A DNA stretch of 64,000 bases, from contig OZ037769.1 in assembly GCA_964035545.1 (NCBI GenBank), positions 2,077,001 to 2,141,000 of the forward strand, in the 5' to 3' direction. The position numbers and the translations under genes were made by a program. Shown one piece after another: positions 18,826 through 38,500 of this stretch. The DNA comes from Bugula neritina (Eukaryota > Bryozoa > Gymnolaemata > Cheilostomatida > Bugulidae). Positions within the stretch are counted from its first letter, which is position 1. Every line of letters starts with the position of its first letter. The notes under the pieces are model-generated. The model searched no databases. It was given only the letters and a program-made list of their open reading frames with translations, and was not told the DNA's origin.

Positions 18826-21800
18826 TTAGTCTCCATATTTTAGTTTCAAGTCTTCCATTCCATCCAATTCTGTGTTTATCCATTCATCCATAACTTCATT
18901 CTGTTCTACAGTCAACTGGGATCTCCACCCTCCACTTTTACCTATTGGAAAATGTGTTTTTATAATTACAGTTTGTGAAGTCTTTTTCATGCACTACTTT
19001 ATAATCAACATCTAATAAAAGGCTAAATCAACTGTGGTGGTTATAGTGTATTACCCTGTCTATAAATAGCATGACCCCTCCCGACCTCTTTCTTCTTGCT
19101 CTCAAATGTGTTAGCCTCAGTGACTCTACGAATCTGTTCTTCCGTTAAATCTAATCCCAGAAACTTTGCTATTCTTCTGACATTTCCTTCTAAATCCTGT
19201 TTTAAATATAAATAATAAATAAATAAGATAAATAATATCAGCGACTAGAAACATATTAAAGATCCTCTTGATGTATTGTGACAGCATTTTATGCAGGCTG
19301 CTATAGCTAAGCCCACCATTAAGTAAAGGCTGTTATAAAAGTTAATACAACTAATCTACATGTATATGCTATACACACTTCTACCAATGTCAAAATCAAT
19401 GCAGTATTACCTCTTTCATTTCCTCAAACTGTAGGTTCAGTACATTTTCATTGTTTCTATATGGATACCATGTTCTCATGTAGTGAGCATAACTCCCATA
19501 TAACACTGCAAATATTATAGCAATATATATGACGGGATATATAAATGCTATAAAGTTTATGAATGCTGACAAAACCACTAAAAGAATAACTCGTACTGTA
19601 TATGCATAGAATTACTTTACTAAATAAACTTTAATTTTATTACGAACTCACCATTGCCTTCAAGGAAGTTTGTAAAAAATGTTTTCCAAGGGGTATCAGC
19701 TCTTAGCCCTCCCCTTTTCTTTACATAAGGAAAATAGCTGCAGACTGTGTCTTTAGGGTTTCTCATGCAGAAAATGACCTATAGATAAAGCACAGACAGC
19801 ATATAATATAATATATAGTAGCAAGTAGGTATATATAGTCTGCTCAATTATTGATGGTACCATTACAACACTATACACACAGCTGTTTTATATATTCACT
19901 GTGAAGTAAGTGTTTGATAAATTCAGTAAAAAATGTTCTATAAAAAATGAGCTATCTAATTTATATAACTATAGTTGCCTGACTATCTAATTTATAAAAA
20001 ATGATTTAGCAGTTTAGCTTCTCACACACAAACATATTGATTTTGCCTTTTTGCGACACATAATACATATTGTATAGTTCATTGCAAATTAAATAGTTAG
20101 AAAAAACACTTTTAATGAATTTGGCATATTTTAGTTTGTAAATTTAACTATATAATGTAATTATTTTCAATTTATTTTAGCCGTACTTCAGTAAACTCAG
20201 CTGTTCTGCAGTATTGCAAGTAAAATATATTAAGAAAATCATTGAAAATTTTTGTTATATGTAATTTAAGAAATAATTGTTATTTTACCATACAGCTGCT
20301 TTCTATAAGCATCACAATATAATAAACCATAAAGAATCATTGCTTAACAATTTTGATGAACTTAAGTTCACATTTATCCCTAGTGTGAACAGAGCGTTGG
20401 GTTTATTATAGTAACAGAGTTCCACTTACCATAGTTATAGCAAACACTAAAGATTACCTTGACCTTTCTTTCCATAACTCTCCGAGGCCAAAGGTCCCAT
20501 GGAAGGTGAGTAATAAATATCCGTGGACTTTTAGATTTCTCTGCATATGCTAGTAGGCCCTGCCCACCTGTTTGTCCTTTCAGCATATAAACACATAGCA
20601 AAGTCAATTTATAACAAGCTAATCTGTTTAGGAACAGTCTTTGCACAAAGGAAACAATGATTTATCATATTTCTAAAATAGTATTGTTTATAAGACATTG
20701 CTTTGGGAACTTGAAATGTCAAAGTCAAAAAAGTTTATACATTCACCATGTTTTTCGTTCATAAGTTCCATTAGGCTAATTAGGCAATTTTATATGGGCA
20801 CTAAATAGAACCACTAAATATATAGTATACTACTACATTAACCTATTCACCTCAAGAGAAAAAATAGTTATGGTTAGAAAACTATATACATTATAGTAGA
20901 TGGTCATGCTATAATAGTTTAGCTTGACCTAATTAGTCTATCAAATTGAAGTTTTGCATAAATATAGATCATAAGAGGACATGTTAACAGCGTTACCAGA
21001 TAATAGCCTCAGGATAGTCGGAAGTTTAATTTCCAGGGTAATCATATGATGTATTTGATTATTAGGGTCCACCAAGCCTTTCTCTTTATAAATAGAGCAG
21101 ACAACTCCCATTGTGAAATGTGTCCCTGTATTGGCAAATATAGAAATATTTAAATATGCAAAACACGCTTCTAAGAAATATGAGTTGCAAATGCATATAA
21201 CAGCAGCAAATAAATGTTAAGGAAGAGAAAAACACAGATTGTTTCACTAATATATAAATATCTAAGACGTGATATATATACTAAAATGTCTAACATAAGA
21301 CAATATATAATGGCACATGAATATTTATTATGCTTTATATACACGTTATAGTGACCTTATAAGACAAATCGATGGTCGCACAGTTTGCAAGCATTTGTTT
21401 TCTATAAAGTTGATGCTGACATTACACACACTCATGGCTCAATTCAACAAATGAAAAACTAAAGTTTTGTTGATGCTGAAAGGTTACACTGTATTTACAA
21501 TTGATGGCTGTATGACAGTATATATGAATTAATGGCTATTGCATTATCCTAATCAATATTGTGATACTATAATAATTGGTTTCGCATGCAGAAACAAGGC
21601 AACAGCAAATTGGGCGATGCCTGCTATAAGAATGAAAAACTTTTTGCAGTTTCCAACTTCAACATGCGATTCATGTGATTCTCACAAGTGTGTGGCCAGG
21701 CCTGAACTTCGAAGCTGCATCGAATTTTGTGTCTAGAATATGTTTATCATATCTAAGATTACAACCTAACAACACTCTTTATAACATAGTTTACCTGTTT

Positions 21801-22753
21801 TAGGGTAGGTACCAATTATTACATCATCTGGTTTAAAGCTGTCAAACACTTTTGCTGCTGCTATCAACTCTTCACTATTTATATGCCTTGAAAGTTTCAA
21901 TCCATCCACTTGAAAGAATCCAATTATACCATATTTCTCTTTTAGTATCCCTGAACAAAAACACAATATAAACAGTGTTTAGACTTTAAATGGGTCTAAG
22001 CTTTGAAGGGTTTGCTACGTTTGTATTTAAAGTCCCAAATTCCTTTTGGTAAGGGTTTCTGTAAGTTGGCTAAATAATTGACTTTATTGATTGAATGCTC
22101 TTATTCTTAACAGAACCAATGGTCTTTACAAAAAGTCAATCCCTTGACCTTATGTTTGCAAAGCCATTACTCGAACCATTATAAACCTCAACTGTTTCTT
22201 ACCATACATCAACATGAAGATAATTAACAATTAATTAAAACAAGGAATCAAGAAGAATACTAACTGTCTCTATTTGAACTGGAGTAACAAAATTTAAAAA
22301 ATGAAGATAATCTTATACAGAAAGTTGAAAATCAACGTCATCAGTGATGCTATCCATAAGTAATTGATATTGCTTACTGAAAACGTAACATCGGCATTTA
22401 ATTTATTTAAAGCAGTTTAGAGATGTAAATACATTAATGGTTAAGCTGAGAAAAGATTTAATGCTCTAGATAGGTTAAGAGTATCACCAACTAAGAGTAA
22501 GTCCATGCAGTCAATGTTTAGAACTAAACATCATGGGAGTAATAAAAGCTTTTTAACTATTTGAGTTAATTTGGTTACTGCACCTAAATAGATAATTTTG
22601 ATGTACCAAACTATTAGCTAAAGTTTTATTTATATTATGTTGTGTTTATATAATTTATAACTTACCCAATTTCACTTTAACAGCATATATCCAGGAGAGA
22701 ATATAAATAACAAACAGTTCTAAATAGTTTTTAGTTGTGTTCTTTAGTGTCAT
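18826..22753 (-). CDS. Cytosolic-type sulfotransferase (SULT-2)
   Basis: Exons 22666-22753, 21795-21950, 20997-21125, 20458-20576, 19652-19778, 19411-19505, 19055-19196 and 18826-18941; 972 nt, 323 aa, the same lengths as SULT-1 and SULT-3. Motifs: TYPKTGTHF loop, THLPWD catalytic His, RNPKDTVCS, YRQGKSGGW (Gln replaces the Lys of RKG), and LTVEQNE. The N-terminal exon begins MTLKNTTKNYLELFVIYI, again with a hydrophobic helix before the enzyme domain. Its exon 4 and flanking intron are almost identical to those of SULT-3, pointing to recent duplication or conversion. No disruption was seen. The PAPS-dependent activity is well supported; the acceptor cannot be deduced. Confidence 0.9.
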
Positions 22754-23863
22754 TGTATAATGATTGTATATCCCTATAGCTATAAAGTCACCAGCTTTGA
22801 ATGAGAGTATGTCAAAACAGCCAAGCTAGCGCAGCTTTCCCTGTCATTAATTCAGCCACATTCAGCTACAGTCGACAATATTTTACCTTCAGTGAATATA
22901 GACCAGTTTAGATGAAAGTTACCTCCACCTATTACTAACAGTGTATAAAAACATACTATTAAGGTCAAATTGAACAAGCCTTCAAACTGGTTCTGAATTT
23001 GACCTTAGCTCCAAGTCAAATACCAGGACAACGGTGTTCAGTGAAGCATATCTTTAAATAAAGTCATTTGAAATATAAAAACAGTTACATTCTGTGACTG
23101 AATCAGCCAGGATTCTAAAATGGCTGTGCAATTTTTGTATATACTTGTTTTATGGCAAATTACTGACTAGTTATTATAGTAATAATCTTCCCAACTTTGA
23201 TCAACACAAATAAATCTGTGTTTGTTGTAGTGATGGTGGAATTTCAGCAGCGCATTACAAGAATTTTTGACACAACCTAGTTTTATTAACTACTTTTTCA
23301 TAAGTGTTTTAAATATTTACATTATAGTATGTAGCTAGCTAATCATTTCGCCAATTCTTTGTAAAAATTCAAGAGAAACTATAAGCAAAGTCAAGTACAA
23401 GAGGTATTGAGAGTTATCATAACATGTAAACCAAACTTGAATAAAATTATTTCTGGTAAGTTTGACGAAATAACTATTTTTTCTGTAGAATTTCATCTGA
23501 AAAGTTTTATTTTTATGCAAATGATGAGTAATAAAGTAATATTTTGACAATTTTATTTAATACTGACATAGTTGTCATTTTAGAATTCTCTGTTTTATAT
23601 CTATCTATACAAATGCAGATTCTAAAGTTCACATAGCATTTCATTGCAGAGTATATTATATGCAAGTCATGTATTTCTGCTATTAGGTGATTTTGCTTTT
23701 CAAGTGGTTTATGACTTAGAAAAGTACCATGGTCAAGTTCCTAAATACTTTTCATCAAATTGAATTTTAACTAAAACTTTGCTCTTTGTTTAGAAAGGTA
23801 GAATCACACCCCCGGGCATAAAATCATAATAAATTAAATAAAATGAGTTTTAACGATAAATTA
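22754..23863. other. Intergenic DNA: SULT-2 5' flank and SULT-3 3' flank
   Basis: AT-rich, with the SULT-1/2/3-type upstream block at about 22790-22875. No exon, RNA or transposon recognised. Confidence 0.6.
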
Positions 23864-29663
<5,800 letters not shown>

Positions 29664-30618
29664 TATGATTATACATCAATGATTATCACCAGCTTTGACT
29701 TAAAGTATATGAACCACCTAAGCTAGTAGCGTTCTCTGCCACTAGTGCGGTCACATGCAACTGCAGTCAATGACATTTGGATTGGGCTATACAGAAACGT
29801 TCAAAGCTACTTCACCTCAGGCATGCAGCTATTAACAAACTTAGGGTCATTGAACAAGCCTTCGTACTCTGTACTGAATTGAACCTCATGCTAAGTAATG
29901 TGGTGTTCAGTGGAGCATATCGTCAAGTAAAACTAATTAAAATGTAAAAACAGTTCTATTCCTTGACTTGATAAGCTAAAACTCCCTGTACAATGTAAAA
30001 CAACCCACATTGTGAACTTTTTAATGGAAAGTGCCGGTATTTCAGTCAATGAAATATAATACATAGCTTAATTCAACAAAGTTACATTTCTTTCCATGGT
30101 AATTTGGATATATTTTTTGTTATCTGAAAATACTGTACAACATAACCTAGTTTCTTTTAAACTCGCTGCTTAATTTTGTTGTTAATGTTTTTGATATGCA
30201 ATTAGTATAGTATTAACCCAATGCATACTGCACCAAATTAAAGTATAGCTTTGGGCTATTCATTATACTATGCTCAGTTTTTGCTGCTGTGACTATCAAC
30301 AGCTTGTTTTAAATTCAAGCAAAAATATAAGAAAAGAACTAAATTTTGCAGGTGTTAAGGAGTTATCAATACCTGTAAAACTGATCAAAGTAATCGTCAT
30401 GCAGGAGTAACTTTCCATTGAAGTATGAAAGGATTATAGTGTGCCTCATGCATCACTTCTCCAATGCTAAGTGGTCAGCCTGTCAAGTTGATATGACATA
30501 TTAGTATTATTTTACAAGGGTGAGCTTTAGTCACCTCCTATAAGCTGGTTACTAAACTACAACTTCGATTAGATTGAGTAGACTAGCACCATTTGCAGAT
30601 TGCAAAAGAATACAAAGA
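29664..30618. promoter_or_regulatory. Shared upstream region between divergent SULT-3 and SULT-4
   Basis: This 955-bp interval separates two head-to-head start codons (SULT-3 at 29663 on minus, SULT-4 at 30619 on plus), so it must hold both promoters. The SULT-3 side carries the block also found above SULT-1 and SULT-2 (29685-29770). A TATAAGC lies about 80 bases upstream of the SULT-4 ATG. No exon was seen in it. Bidirectional control is an inference from geometry only. Confidence 0.55.
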
Positions 30619-33600
30619 ATGACACTAACAAACACATTAAACAATATGGTGTTTTACATCTCCCACTATATCAACTCTTGGATCAATTATGCAAAGTTAA
30701 AGTTGGGTAAGTAGCATTTATAAGCAACTGCAAATTTTTATTCATGTCAATTCCAACTACTAGGTTTGACACTGAGCTATACTGAGGTATAGCTATGCCA
30801 GAAGTGTGAAAAGTAAGTAGTAACACTATGCCGCCTGTAATATGCATGGTGTGGATAAATTCAAAGTCTCACTACTCTAGTCAAATAGCTGTTTTAACCC
30901 TGTGTGTGCTGATATTAAGTTTTGTGTTTATGCTAACATACCTGTCTTTGTTAGTGACTAGCTATTAATAGAGGCTGAAATTTATAATTATTATCAAAAT
31001 CAATGTGACAGCTAATCAGGAGCATGATGTGTAATCTCTAAAGTTTTTTCTGAATGTAAAAACAGCTGCAATCAGGCAGCTATATAGTAGAATGAATAAA
31101 GTTCTTACTATATTTTTGTCATATTGTTAGCTTAAAACTCAAAATATATTGGTTTAGATAATGTTAAATAATTATAATATGCTTGGGTAAGTTTAAAAAG
31201 TGATGGCCATAATGCAACTTCATTATAAGAACGTGAATGTTTAAGAAATTATTCACTGCAATTTAAAAAAATTGTGTTGGTTTTGAGTTTCCTATCTCTA
31301 TGTGAACCCTTGATGGAGAGAGCTTTTTAAGCAGGTAGAGGATTTTTGCTTTCTGATATCACCCATGGCGCTGCTAAACTTACGCTCCCTTATCTACTGC
31401 AATACAACATGTGATGCAAGGAATAAGTATGTAGTTTGACACTATATACTCTAGCCATTTTCTTTTTACTAAATAGACAAGTATAGTGATTAAGTAATAC
31501 AAATTATTTCAGTATAGGTGTATTTGGTATTAGGTATACACAATGTATTTTATGTTATAGCAAACCATCTTTAATTGCTAGGTATTGCAAACTGATTCCT
31601 CTATAGAAACTCTTTGTGTTCTACAGGCACTATGTTGTAGTTTATTCACTCCCAAAATAATATGTTCATGTATGTTTATACTAAGCCTTCTTGTTGAAAT
31701 ATTCCTAAACTCTGCATACTCTACTAAGTGGGGCGCTACTAGATACACCCTATAATCTGTAGGTCTAATCAAGGAGAAACATGGTATAATGGGATACTTT
31801 CAGTATGAAGGACTCACTCTATCCTCAACTATTCATAATGAAGATGTGATGAAGTCTATTAGAGATTATGATGACTTCAAACCAGATGATGTTATGCTAG
31901 TCACTTATCCAAAGACAGGTGGTTGCTATATGCTTTAACTTTACTCTATTTCTACTGCCCTTTAGCCAAAAGACGAACTTATACTATATGATCGTTATCT
32001 AAATAATAACAGCTTAAATTTAAATGTCTGTTTTAGGAACACACTTTACTATTGGAATAATGACATCTATATATGAAGAAAAGAGGTTGATGACTCCGAA
32101 AAACGCAAACAACCACATGCCCCGTCTTGAAATGCCTCTCTTCTTAGGTAAATCTGGAGGTAATAAATTTTACTATCTTACAATAAAACTACAATAGTTT
32201 ATTATTGAAGTTTCTAAGTTTTTAGACAGTGTATAGATGCTACATTCATATATAGGGAAATACTGTAGAGCAATGCGTAAAATATTCTACAACATATACA
32301 TTGTATCTTTTTATAGTAATCTGAATTATTATATACACAATTCCTAAGATTTGAAAATGAATAATATTATTAAACTTATTGCATATAATAAATTGCCAAT
32401 ACACCAAGGCTGAAGATTTTTCTTTGACTTGTAATAAAAATATCCAAGTATATAGGCCTAATGAACAAAATTGATGTGGTAGAAATTAGAATAAAATTGT
32501 GAAAAATGTTGAGTGAGAAGTTATAATTTAGAATCATTGTTAAAAACATTATGAATCAATAATTAAATCATAGTTTCCTTCAAATAATGCATGTGCTAAT
32601 TTATTTTGATACAGTCTGAGGCTTGTATATACCAGCTTCACTGCAAGAAAAAATACCATTCGCTTTAGTTGTTACATAACTTGTGAGTAAATACTTTCAG
32701 GCAGCAAGAGAAGCAGCGACCCTTTAGCCTTCCTTGACAACATTCCTTCACCACGAGTCATTGTCACTCATCTGCCTTGGAACTTTCTTCCCTCCAGAGT
32801 AAGAGAAGGTAAAGTCAAGGTGAGTGCATGAGGTACGAATTTATTCTTCAGCATCGAGCAAACTTATACAACTACCGCCAATTGTATAGTTTATTTTATT
32901 TTCAATATTATACGCAGGTGATACACTGCATAAGGAACCCAAAGGATACAGTATGCAGCTATTTCCCATTTTTACAAAAAGTGAGAGTTTTAAGTTCTGC
33001 TGTCAGTTGGAAAACTTTCTTTGTTAATTTCATTGAAGGAAAAGGTAGGCACATATCACATTCTTTTGTCGACTGTTAGTAAAGCTTACATAAAATACTA
33101 TAGGAACTATAAATAGCAATAACTAAATTCAAAAGCTTCTTCAGATTTTATGGCTGCATCTATATTTATATATGTTAACAGCTTCAACCTGTATATATAT
33201 ACATTTATAAAATTTCTCGTTCACCTCCTTGAAACTATTGAAACTATGCATTAAAAGCATAATATTTTTTTAAACTTTACACTTATTACAGTTTGTGTAA
33301 TTGCTTCTGCAATATAATCATATACTAGATAAATTTAGTCTAAACAATTGAAAAGCTCAATTGAATATAATTATTATACTTTGTCATGAAAAGCACTTGG
33401 TTATAATATCATGTTCTGCTATAACAATCAAGCTAAGAATAAATTTGTGAGCAGATAATAAACAGCTTCCTTTTTTAGTATTGTATGGGAGTTATGCTCA
33501 CTTTATGAAGGAATGGTATCCATACAGAAACATGGAAACAGTTCTGAATATTCAATATGAGGAAATGAAGGAGGTGGGCCTAATTATTTGTTCTCGCTTT

Positions 33601-34148
33601 AAAATTGAAAAAAAGTAGAATAATATAATATAGACCGCTGAGGCTTTCTTTTTTTTCTAGTTTTACTATTTATTATAATATATCGGTCTGTGATTTTAGG
33701 ATTTAGAAAGCAATGTCAGAAAAATAGCAGAGTTTCTGAAACTAGATTTAACAAAAGAGCAGATTTGTAGAGTCACTGAGGCTAATACGTTTGAGAGCAA
33801 GAAGAAAGAGTTTGGAAGAGGCTGTGTCTTTTATAGAAAGGGTATGGTGATCTTGAGTAAATTTACTGTCTGTTATGTCATATATCGTCACATTCTGCTC
33901 TTTTTTGCCAAAGTCACAAAGCTTCGATAAATTTGCTTATAATTGCCTTGCTTGAAAAAAAACTTTAAAAAGTAGCCCTCCATTAAAATTCTAAACATAA
34001 TATCGAGTGCTGATTGTAATACATGCATGCAGGTAAGAGTGGAGGATGGAAAGCTGAGTTGACTGTAGAACAAAATGAAGTTATGGATGAATGGATAAAC
34101 ACAGAATTGGATGGATTGGAAGACTTGAAACTGGAATATGGAGAATAA
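30619..34148 (+). CDS. Cytosolic-type sulfotransferase (SULT-4), inverted copy
   Basis: Plus-strand exons 30619-30706, 31763-31918, 32037-32147, 32701-32819, 32918-33044, 33479-33573, 33700-33841 and 34033-34148; 954 nt, 317 aa. Motifs: TYPKTGTHF (77-85), THLPWN catalytic His (about 142), RNPKDTVCS, YRKGKSGGW (RKG intact), LTVEQNE. The first exon starts MTLTNTLNNMVFYISHYI, less hydrophobic than in its relatives. Exon 3 could alternatively use a donor at 32160 (123 nt, same phase), but the paralogues favour 32147. It belongs with SULT-6 and SULT-7: exon 2 and the intron just before it are nearly identical to theirs, although this copy is inverted. It is the most compact of the seven. Confidence 0.9.
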
Positions 34149-34190
34149 ATCTAATGAAATTGTATTCTAGCATTTATATAGGTTAATAAA
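34144..34190 (+). terminator. Candidate polyadenylation signals of SULT-4
   Basis: AATAAA at 34144-34149 overlaps the TAA stop codon. A second AATAAA at 34185-34190 lies 37 bases past the stop and is followed by a TGTG-containing stretch. The second fits normal 3' end formation better; the first would leave almost no 3' UTR. Confidence 0.5.
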
Positions 34191-35541
34191 CCTGGTGTGC
34201 TTAAAAATTAGCAAAAATGCAGACTAATAATAAAGCATATAATTTTAATGTTTGGAATAATTTTAAATATTCAACAAGTATTTATACTGATATGACCAAA
34301 TCCAATCAACTCATACTTGTACTGTAGTATATATTGTTATGGTGTGCATACAGTTGCATTTTTAAACCGTCTATAACTATAATATTTTCAACGTATATAT
34401 AATAAGCTTTGTTTCTACTATATTTCATATAGGAATGTTTTGAGTAGAAATCCAGAAAACAAAGACATTATTTTACCATGTTTATGCAATACAATCTAAG
34501 TTTTAAACATGCAGCAGTTTACTAGACAATAGCCTTGTCAAGTCTGACGCAGTTTGTGGTAGTCTGTTGAAAGTGATTCTATACGTGAGTTATTAGATCT
34601 GATGTTAGGGAGAGCACAATCTCTAACATGACAGTAACATATTATTGGGCAGATTATAGAAGGAAAAGTATTTCAACATTATAGCTTTGCTTAAGAGTAG
34701 TGACTGCATATGGACTATTATAGGGGTAGTGACTATAAGCTGTAGGGGAGTGACTATAGTAGATAGGAGTATAGTGACTATGAGCTATAAGAGTATAGTG
34801 ACCATGAACTATAGGGGTAGTTACTATGGACAATTGCAGGGAGTTCAAAGGTTAGCAGATAAATCAAATTTAGCTTTTTATTACAACAAACAAGCTGAGA
34901 AGCTAAAAATGTAAACCAGCACTTAGCACTTTACTTATTTGGTGCTTTAATTTATTACACAATGTGTTCAGAGTGTTGCAGAGGCTACGTAATTGGCTGA
35001 AAGCACAGCAAAGGCCATGAATTACCATCAATCTTTCTACAATATTCATGAAACTGTTTCTTTTATACTTATCATCTTAAAAATAACTTGCTAAATATAG
35101 TTTAAAATTATAACTTTTTATTCATCATATTGCGATTATAGTTTTAGCCAGTATCAATTCCAATTTCTAGTTTTAAAGTCTCTCTAACACAAACATTAAT
35201 GTGCCAATTGTATAAGAAATTAGTTGCACATCATGAAGGAAACTTGAATGACAAAACCAGTATCTTTGTAGTATGATTAATGTTTGATGATATTTTTTAC
35301 CAAAAAGTGCCCCATTAAATTTTTTAGGTAGTCCAACCATGTTTATCTTGTTCTTTTTAAAAAGTAGTTTCTCAAGTTATGAGAAGTTAAATCCTGGTTG
35401 GTTTTGATGGCCTAATTGTATGAAAACTATTTATTCAAGTTTCAGATATACTTGATTGCATTTGGTGATGCCTCTTTAATAACAGCTTAGATTAATTGTT
35501 TTGCAAAAGAAGGTGTCAAAAGAGAAGATCATCATTTATTT
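34149..35541. other. Tail-to-tail intergenic DNA between SULT-4 and SULT-5
   Basis: Contains the 3' flanks of two convergent genes and the degenerate minisatellite at 34695-34830. No exon recognised. Confidence 0.65.
34695..34830. repeat. Degenerate minisatellite
   Basis: Four or five imperfect copies of a unit around gtagtgactataagctatag, about 20-32 bp long. The short frames on both strands across it are artefacts. Confidence 0.7.
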
Positions 35542-38500
35542 CTATTTATTTCCATATTTCAGTTCCAAATCTTTCAATCCACCCAACTCTGTTTTTATCC
35601 ATTCATCCATAACTTCATTCTGTTCTACAGTCAGCTCAGCTTTCCATCCTCCACTTTTACCTGCAGAATCAGCCAGCTACAGTGATTGTATTATATGCAG
35701 ACTATTATAGTTACATTATGACTACATAACATAATATCCCATAAATTAAGAGCCTTTATATGTATCTATGTAATGCCAACTGTTCTGTGAGAGTATTTAT
35801 CATCCTCTTAAAAAAAAATAAAAGGTGAAGTCTATCTTTGTCAAAAAAATAAACATACAGATAGCACTCATCATATCTTCATGTTATTCACATTATATTA
35901 TGTGACTTGAAAACCTACATAGACTCTGGTTATTAATTTGCCACAGCCTTTTGTCTAAGTTAAAGTGCCATTGAGATTGTTTACTTGCACAAAATAATTC
36001 TGATCAATATTCTACTCCGCAAGTGGGTAATTTGCAATTCAAAATTAAAAAGTTGGAATTTTGAGTAAGTCCTAACTAGTAGCTATAGCAACTATGAAGC
36101 TAATTATATAAAAGCATAAAAACTGTATGCATGTCAATATGTATCACCCTTAAGGAGGAAGGTGTGACAGCACGTATGCCTCTCAAGATAATTGTTACCG
36201 TGTCAGCGAGAGTGCAGGCTACAGAGCTCAACCTTTTGCCTAATGCTCACAGTTTATTTTTCTCACACAACTTAAACTGTAACTTATAACCGTAAAAAAC
36301 ATCTTGTTAAATTAACATTAATCAACATTTCTGACAGAATTTTTAATTAATGAAGTTGAAAACAAAAGATAGTATAATATTTACAATTGTTTGGACAATA
36401 AAGTTTAAGTTGCCTGCATCTTTTACAAGAGGAAAATTGAGCTGTACTGACTCAATAAAGAAAAACTACCAGTAAAAACCTATTGCAAAAGCTTTCACAA
36501 AAAGCTTTCTTCAAACAATCAAAAAGCTCCTGCAACGGAAGGTGTCTGATTTCTTCAAAGGAAAGCATTCCATTTAGTAAAAATGCTATGCAAACCTTGT
36601 GAGAACCATGTAGCAAAACGATATAAACTTTCCTCCAAAAGAAATATAATAATGTTGCTATAGTTACCCAATCTGTATAACATATGGCCCTTTCCAGCCT
36701 CCCGTTTCTTATTTTCAAATGTATTAGCTTTGGAAATCTTTCTGATTTGTTCTTCTGTCAATTTTATGTCAAGAAACTGAGCAATTTTCCTTACACTGTT
36801 TTCCAAGTTCTAAAAATAAGAAACTAGTTAAAATCAAATAATAAATAACAATAGTGTATTACATAATATATATTAGTTGAATGTTTATGGGTATAATATA
36901 ATTTTAGCTTACTTCTTTCATTTCTTCAAACTGAATATTTAACACATTAGCCAAGTTTCTGTATGGATACCATTTCCTCATATAGCTCGTGTAACTGCCA
37001 TACAGCACTGCAAAAAGTTAAATGAAGCAAAGGAGCATTATTACATACTGTAGTCTATTTAGGCATATATAGTTCATTGTTATCAAAGACTGGATGAAAC
37101 AATGGTTAGATATATTTACCATTTCCATCAATGAAATAGTTAACGAATCTGCCCCAAGTCGTATCGGGTGTTAGGAGTCTCAGTTTATGGAGAAACGAGT
37201 AATAACTGCAGACTATATCCTTTGGATTCCTTATGCAGTGAATTATCTTGTAAATAACAAAAATATTACAATAAATAGACAGTATAGATAGTTTCAAAAT
37301 TAGAATCAGCAACATGGATTATATAGATTATGAATTTGTATACTGCAGTATACTCACGAGTAACTTCTATTTCTTTTTGAAAAAAATCCATTTAATTTTC
37401 AAGTGTGTACATTTACTAAAATTTCTATGTATGATGCTGCGTTGATCACATAAATCATTATTGACAGACAGGTCTAAAGCTATGTATTTGTAGCATATAA
37501 CTCACTTTAGCTTTGGCTCCTACATTGGAAGAGAGGATGTCCCAGGGCAGGTGAGTTTTTAAAATACGAGGACTCTGTAGACTTCTTATGTGAACCAAAG
37601 GGTCTTCACTTGCACTGTCAGCTGCACCAGAAATAGTAAACGTAATATTGTGTTCTGCCGTGGTAATACTGATTGTCTTAAAATAATATGACCTAAATAA
37701 TACCATCCTTTTTATTATCTGCATGGCATACATTCTCAAAGTTTGTTAGAAAAAATGCTAATTTTTTGCAAACTGCTCAATATAATATAATATAATTATA
37801 CTAATCAGCATGTTTCATAGCTGTGTTATATGTAGCTCACTGTAACTCAACAGCATAATATGAGTATAACTTACTATATGGCAACAGCTTGTGTCACACT
37901 GCTGTGTTACTGTTAGCCCAAGTGCTTCTTATAGTTAAAGTAGTCAGTATTAACAACTTATTATTTATAGCTGAGGTGTGTAGACATTAGCTTTCTTAGT
38001 AGCAGTCTACCTTTTCTAATTCCTAGTCCAAAAGATGAGGGTGGCTTCATTTCTATATCTAATGCATGGGCTACTGGCAGCACATCAGGAGCAATCAGGC
38101 CTTTCTCCTTATAGATGGACATGATTATTCCCACAGTAAAATTTGTTCCTAAAACGCAGAGAGAAAAAGCATTTTTTATAAAATAAATATAAAATGCTGT
38201 AATATAAAGCATAAAATATGTGTATTGTATTCATAAGCTTTCAAAAGTTGTACCCGCTTTAGGATAGGCAGCAAGGATGACATCATCTGGTTTAAAGTCA
38301 GTAAACCCAACAGCAGCGTCAATCATACGTTCAGTATGAAGATTTCGGGACCAACCAATTCCATTCTTTTCAAAGTGGCCAACTAATCCATATTTCACTT
38401 TTAAAACACCTAGAAAATGAGTGTATGAAACTGGCTTTGTAAAGCTAAAAACTTTTAACCCGAGTATGTACACATGCAGCACACAAACAAAACACACAGT

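Noticed and set aside
32037-32159. Alternative longer exon 3 of SULT-4 using the donor at 32160
   Set aside because: In frame, but the paralogues SULT-6 and SULT-7 both end exon 3 at the position matching 32147; kept only as a possible isoform.
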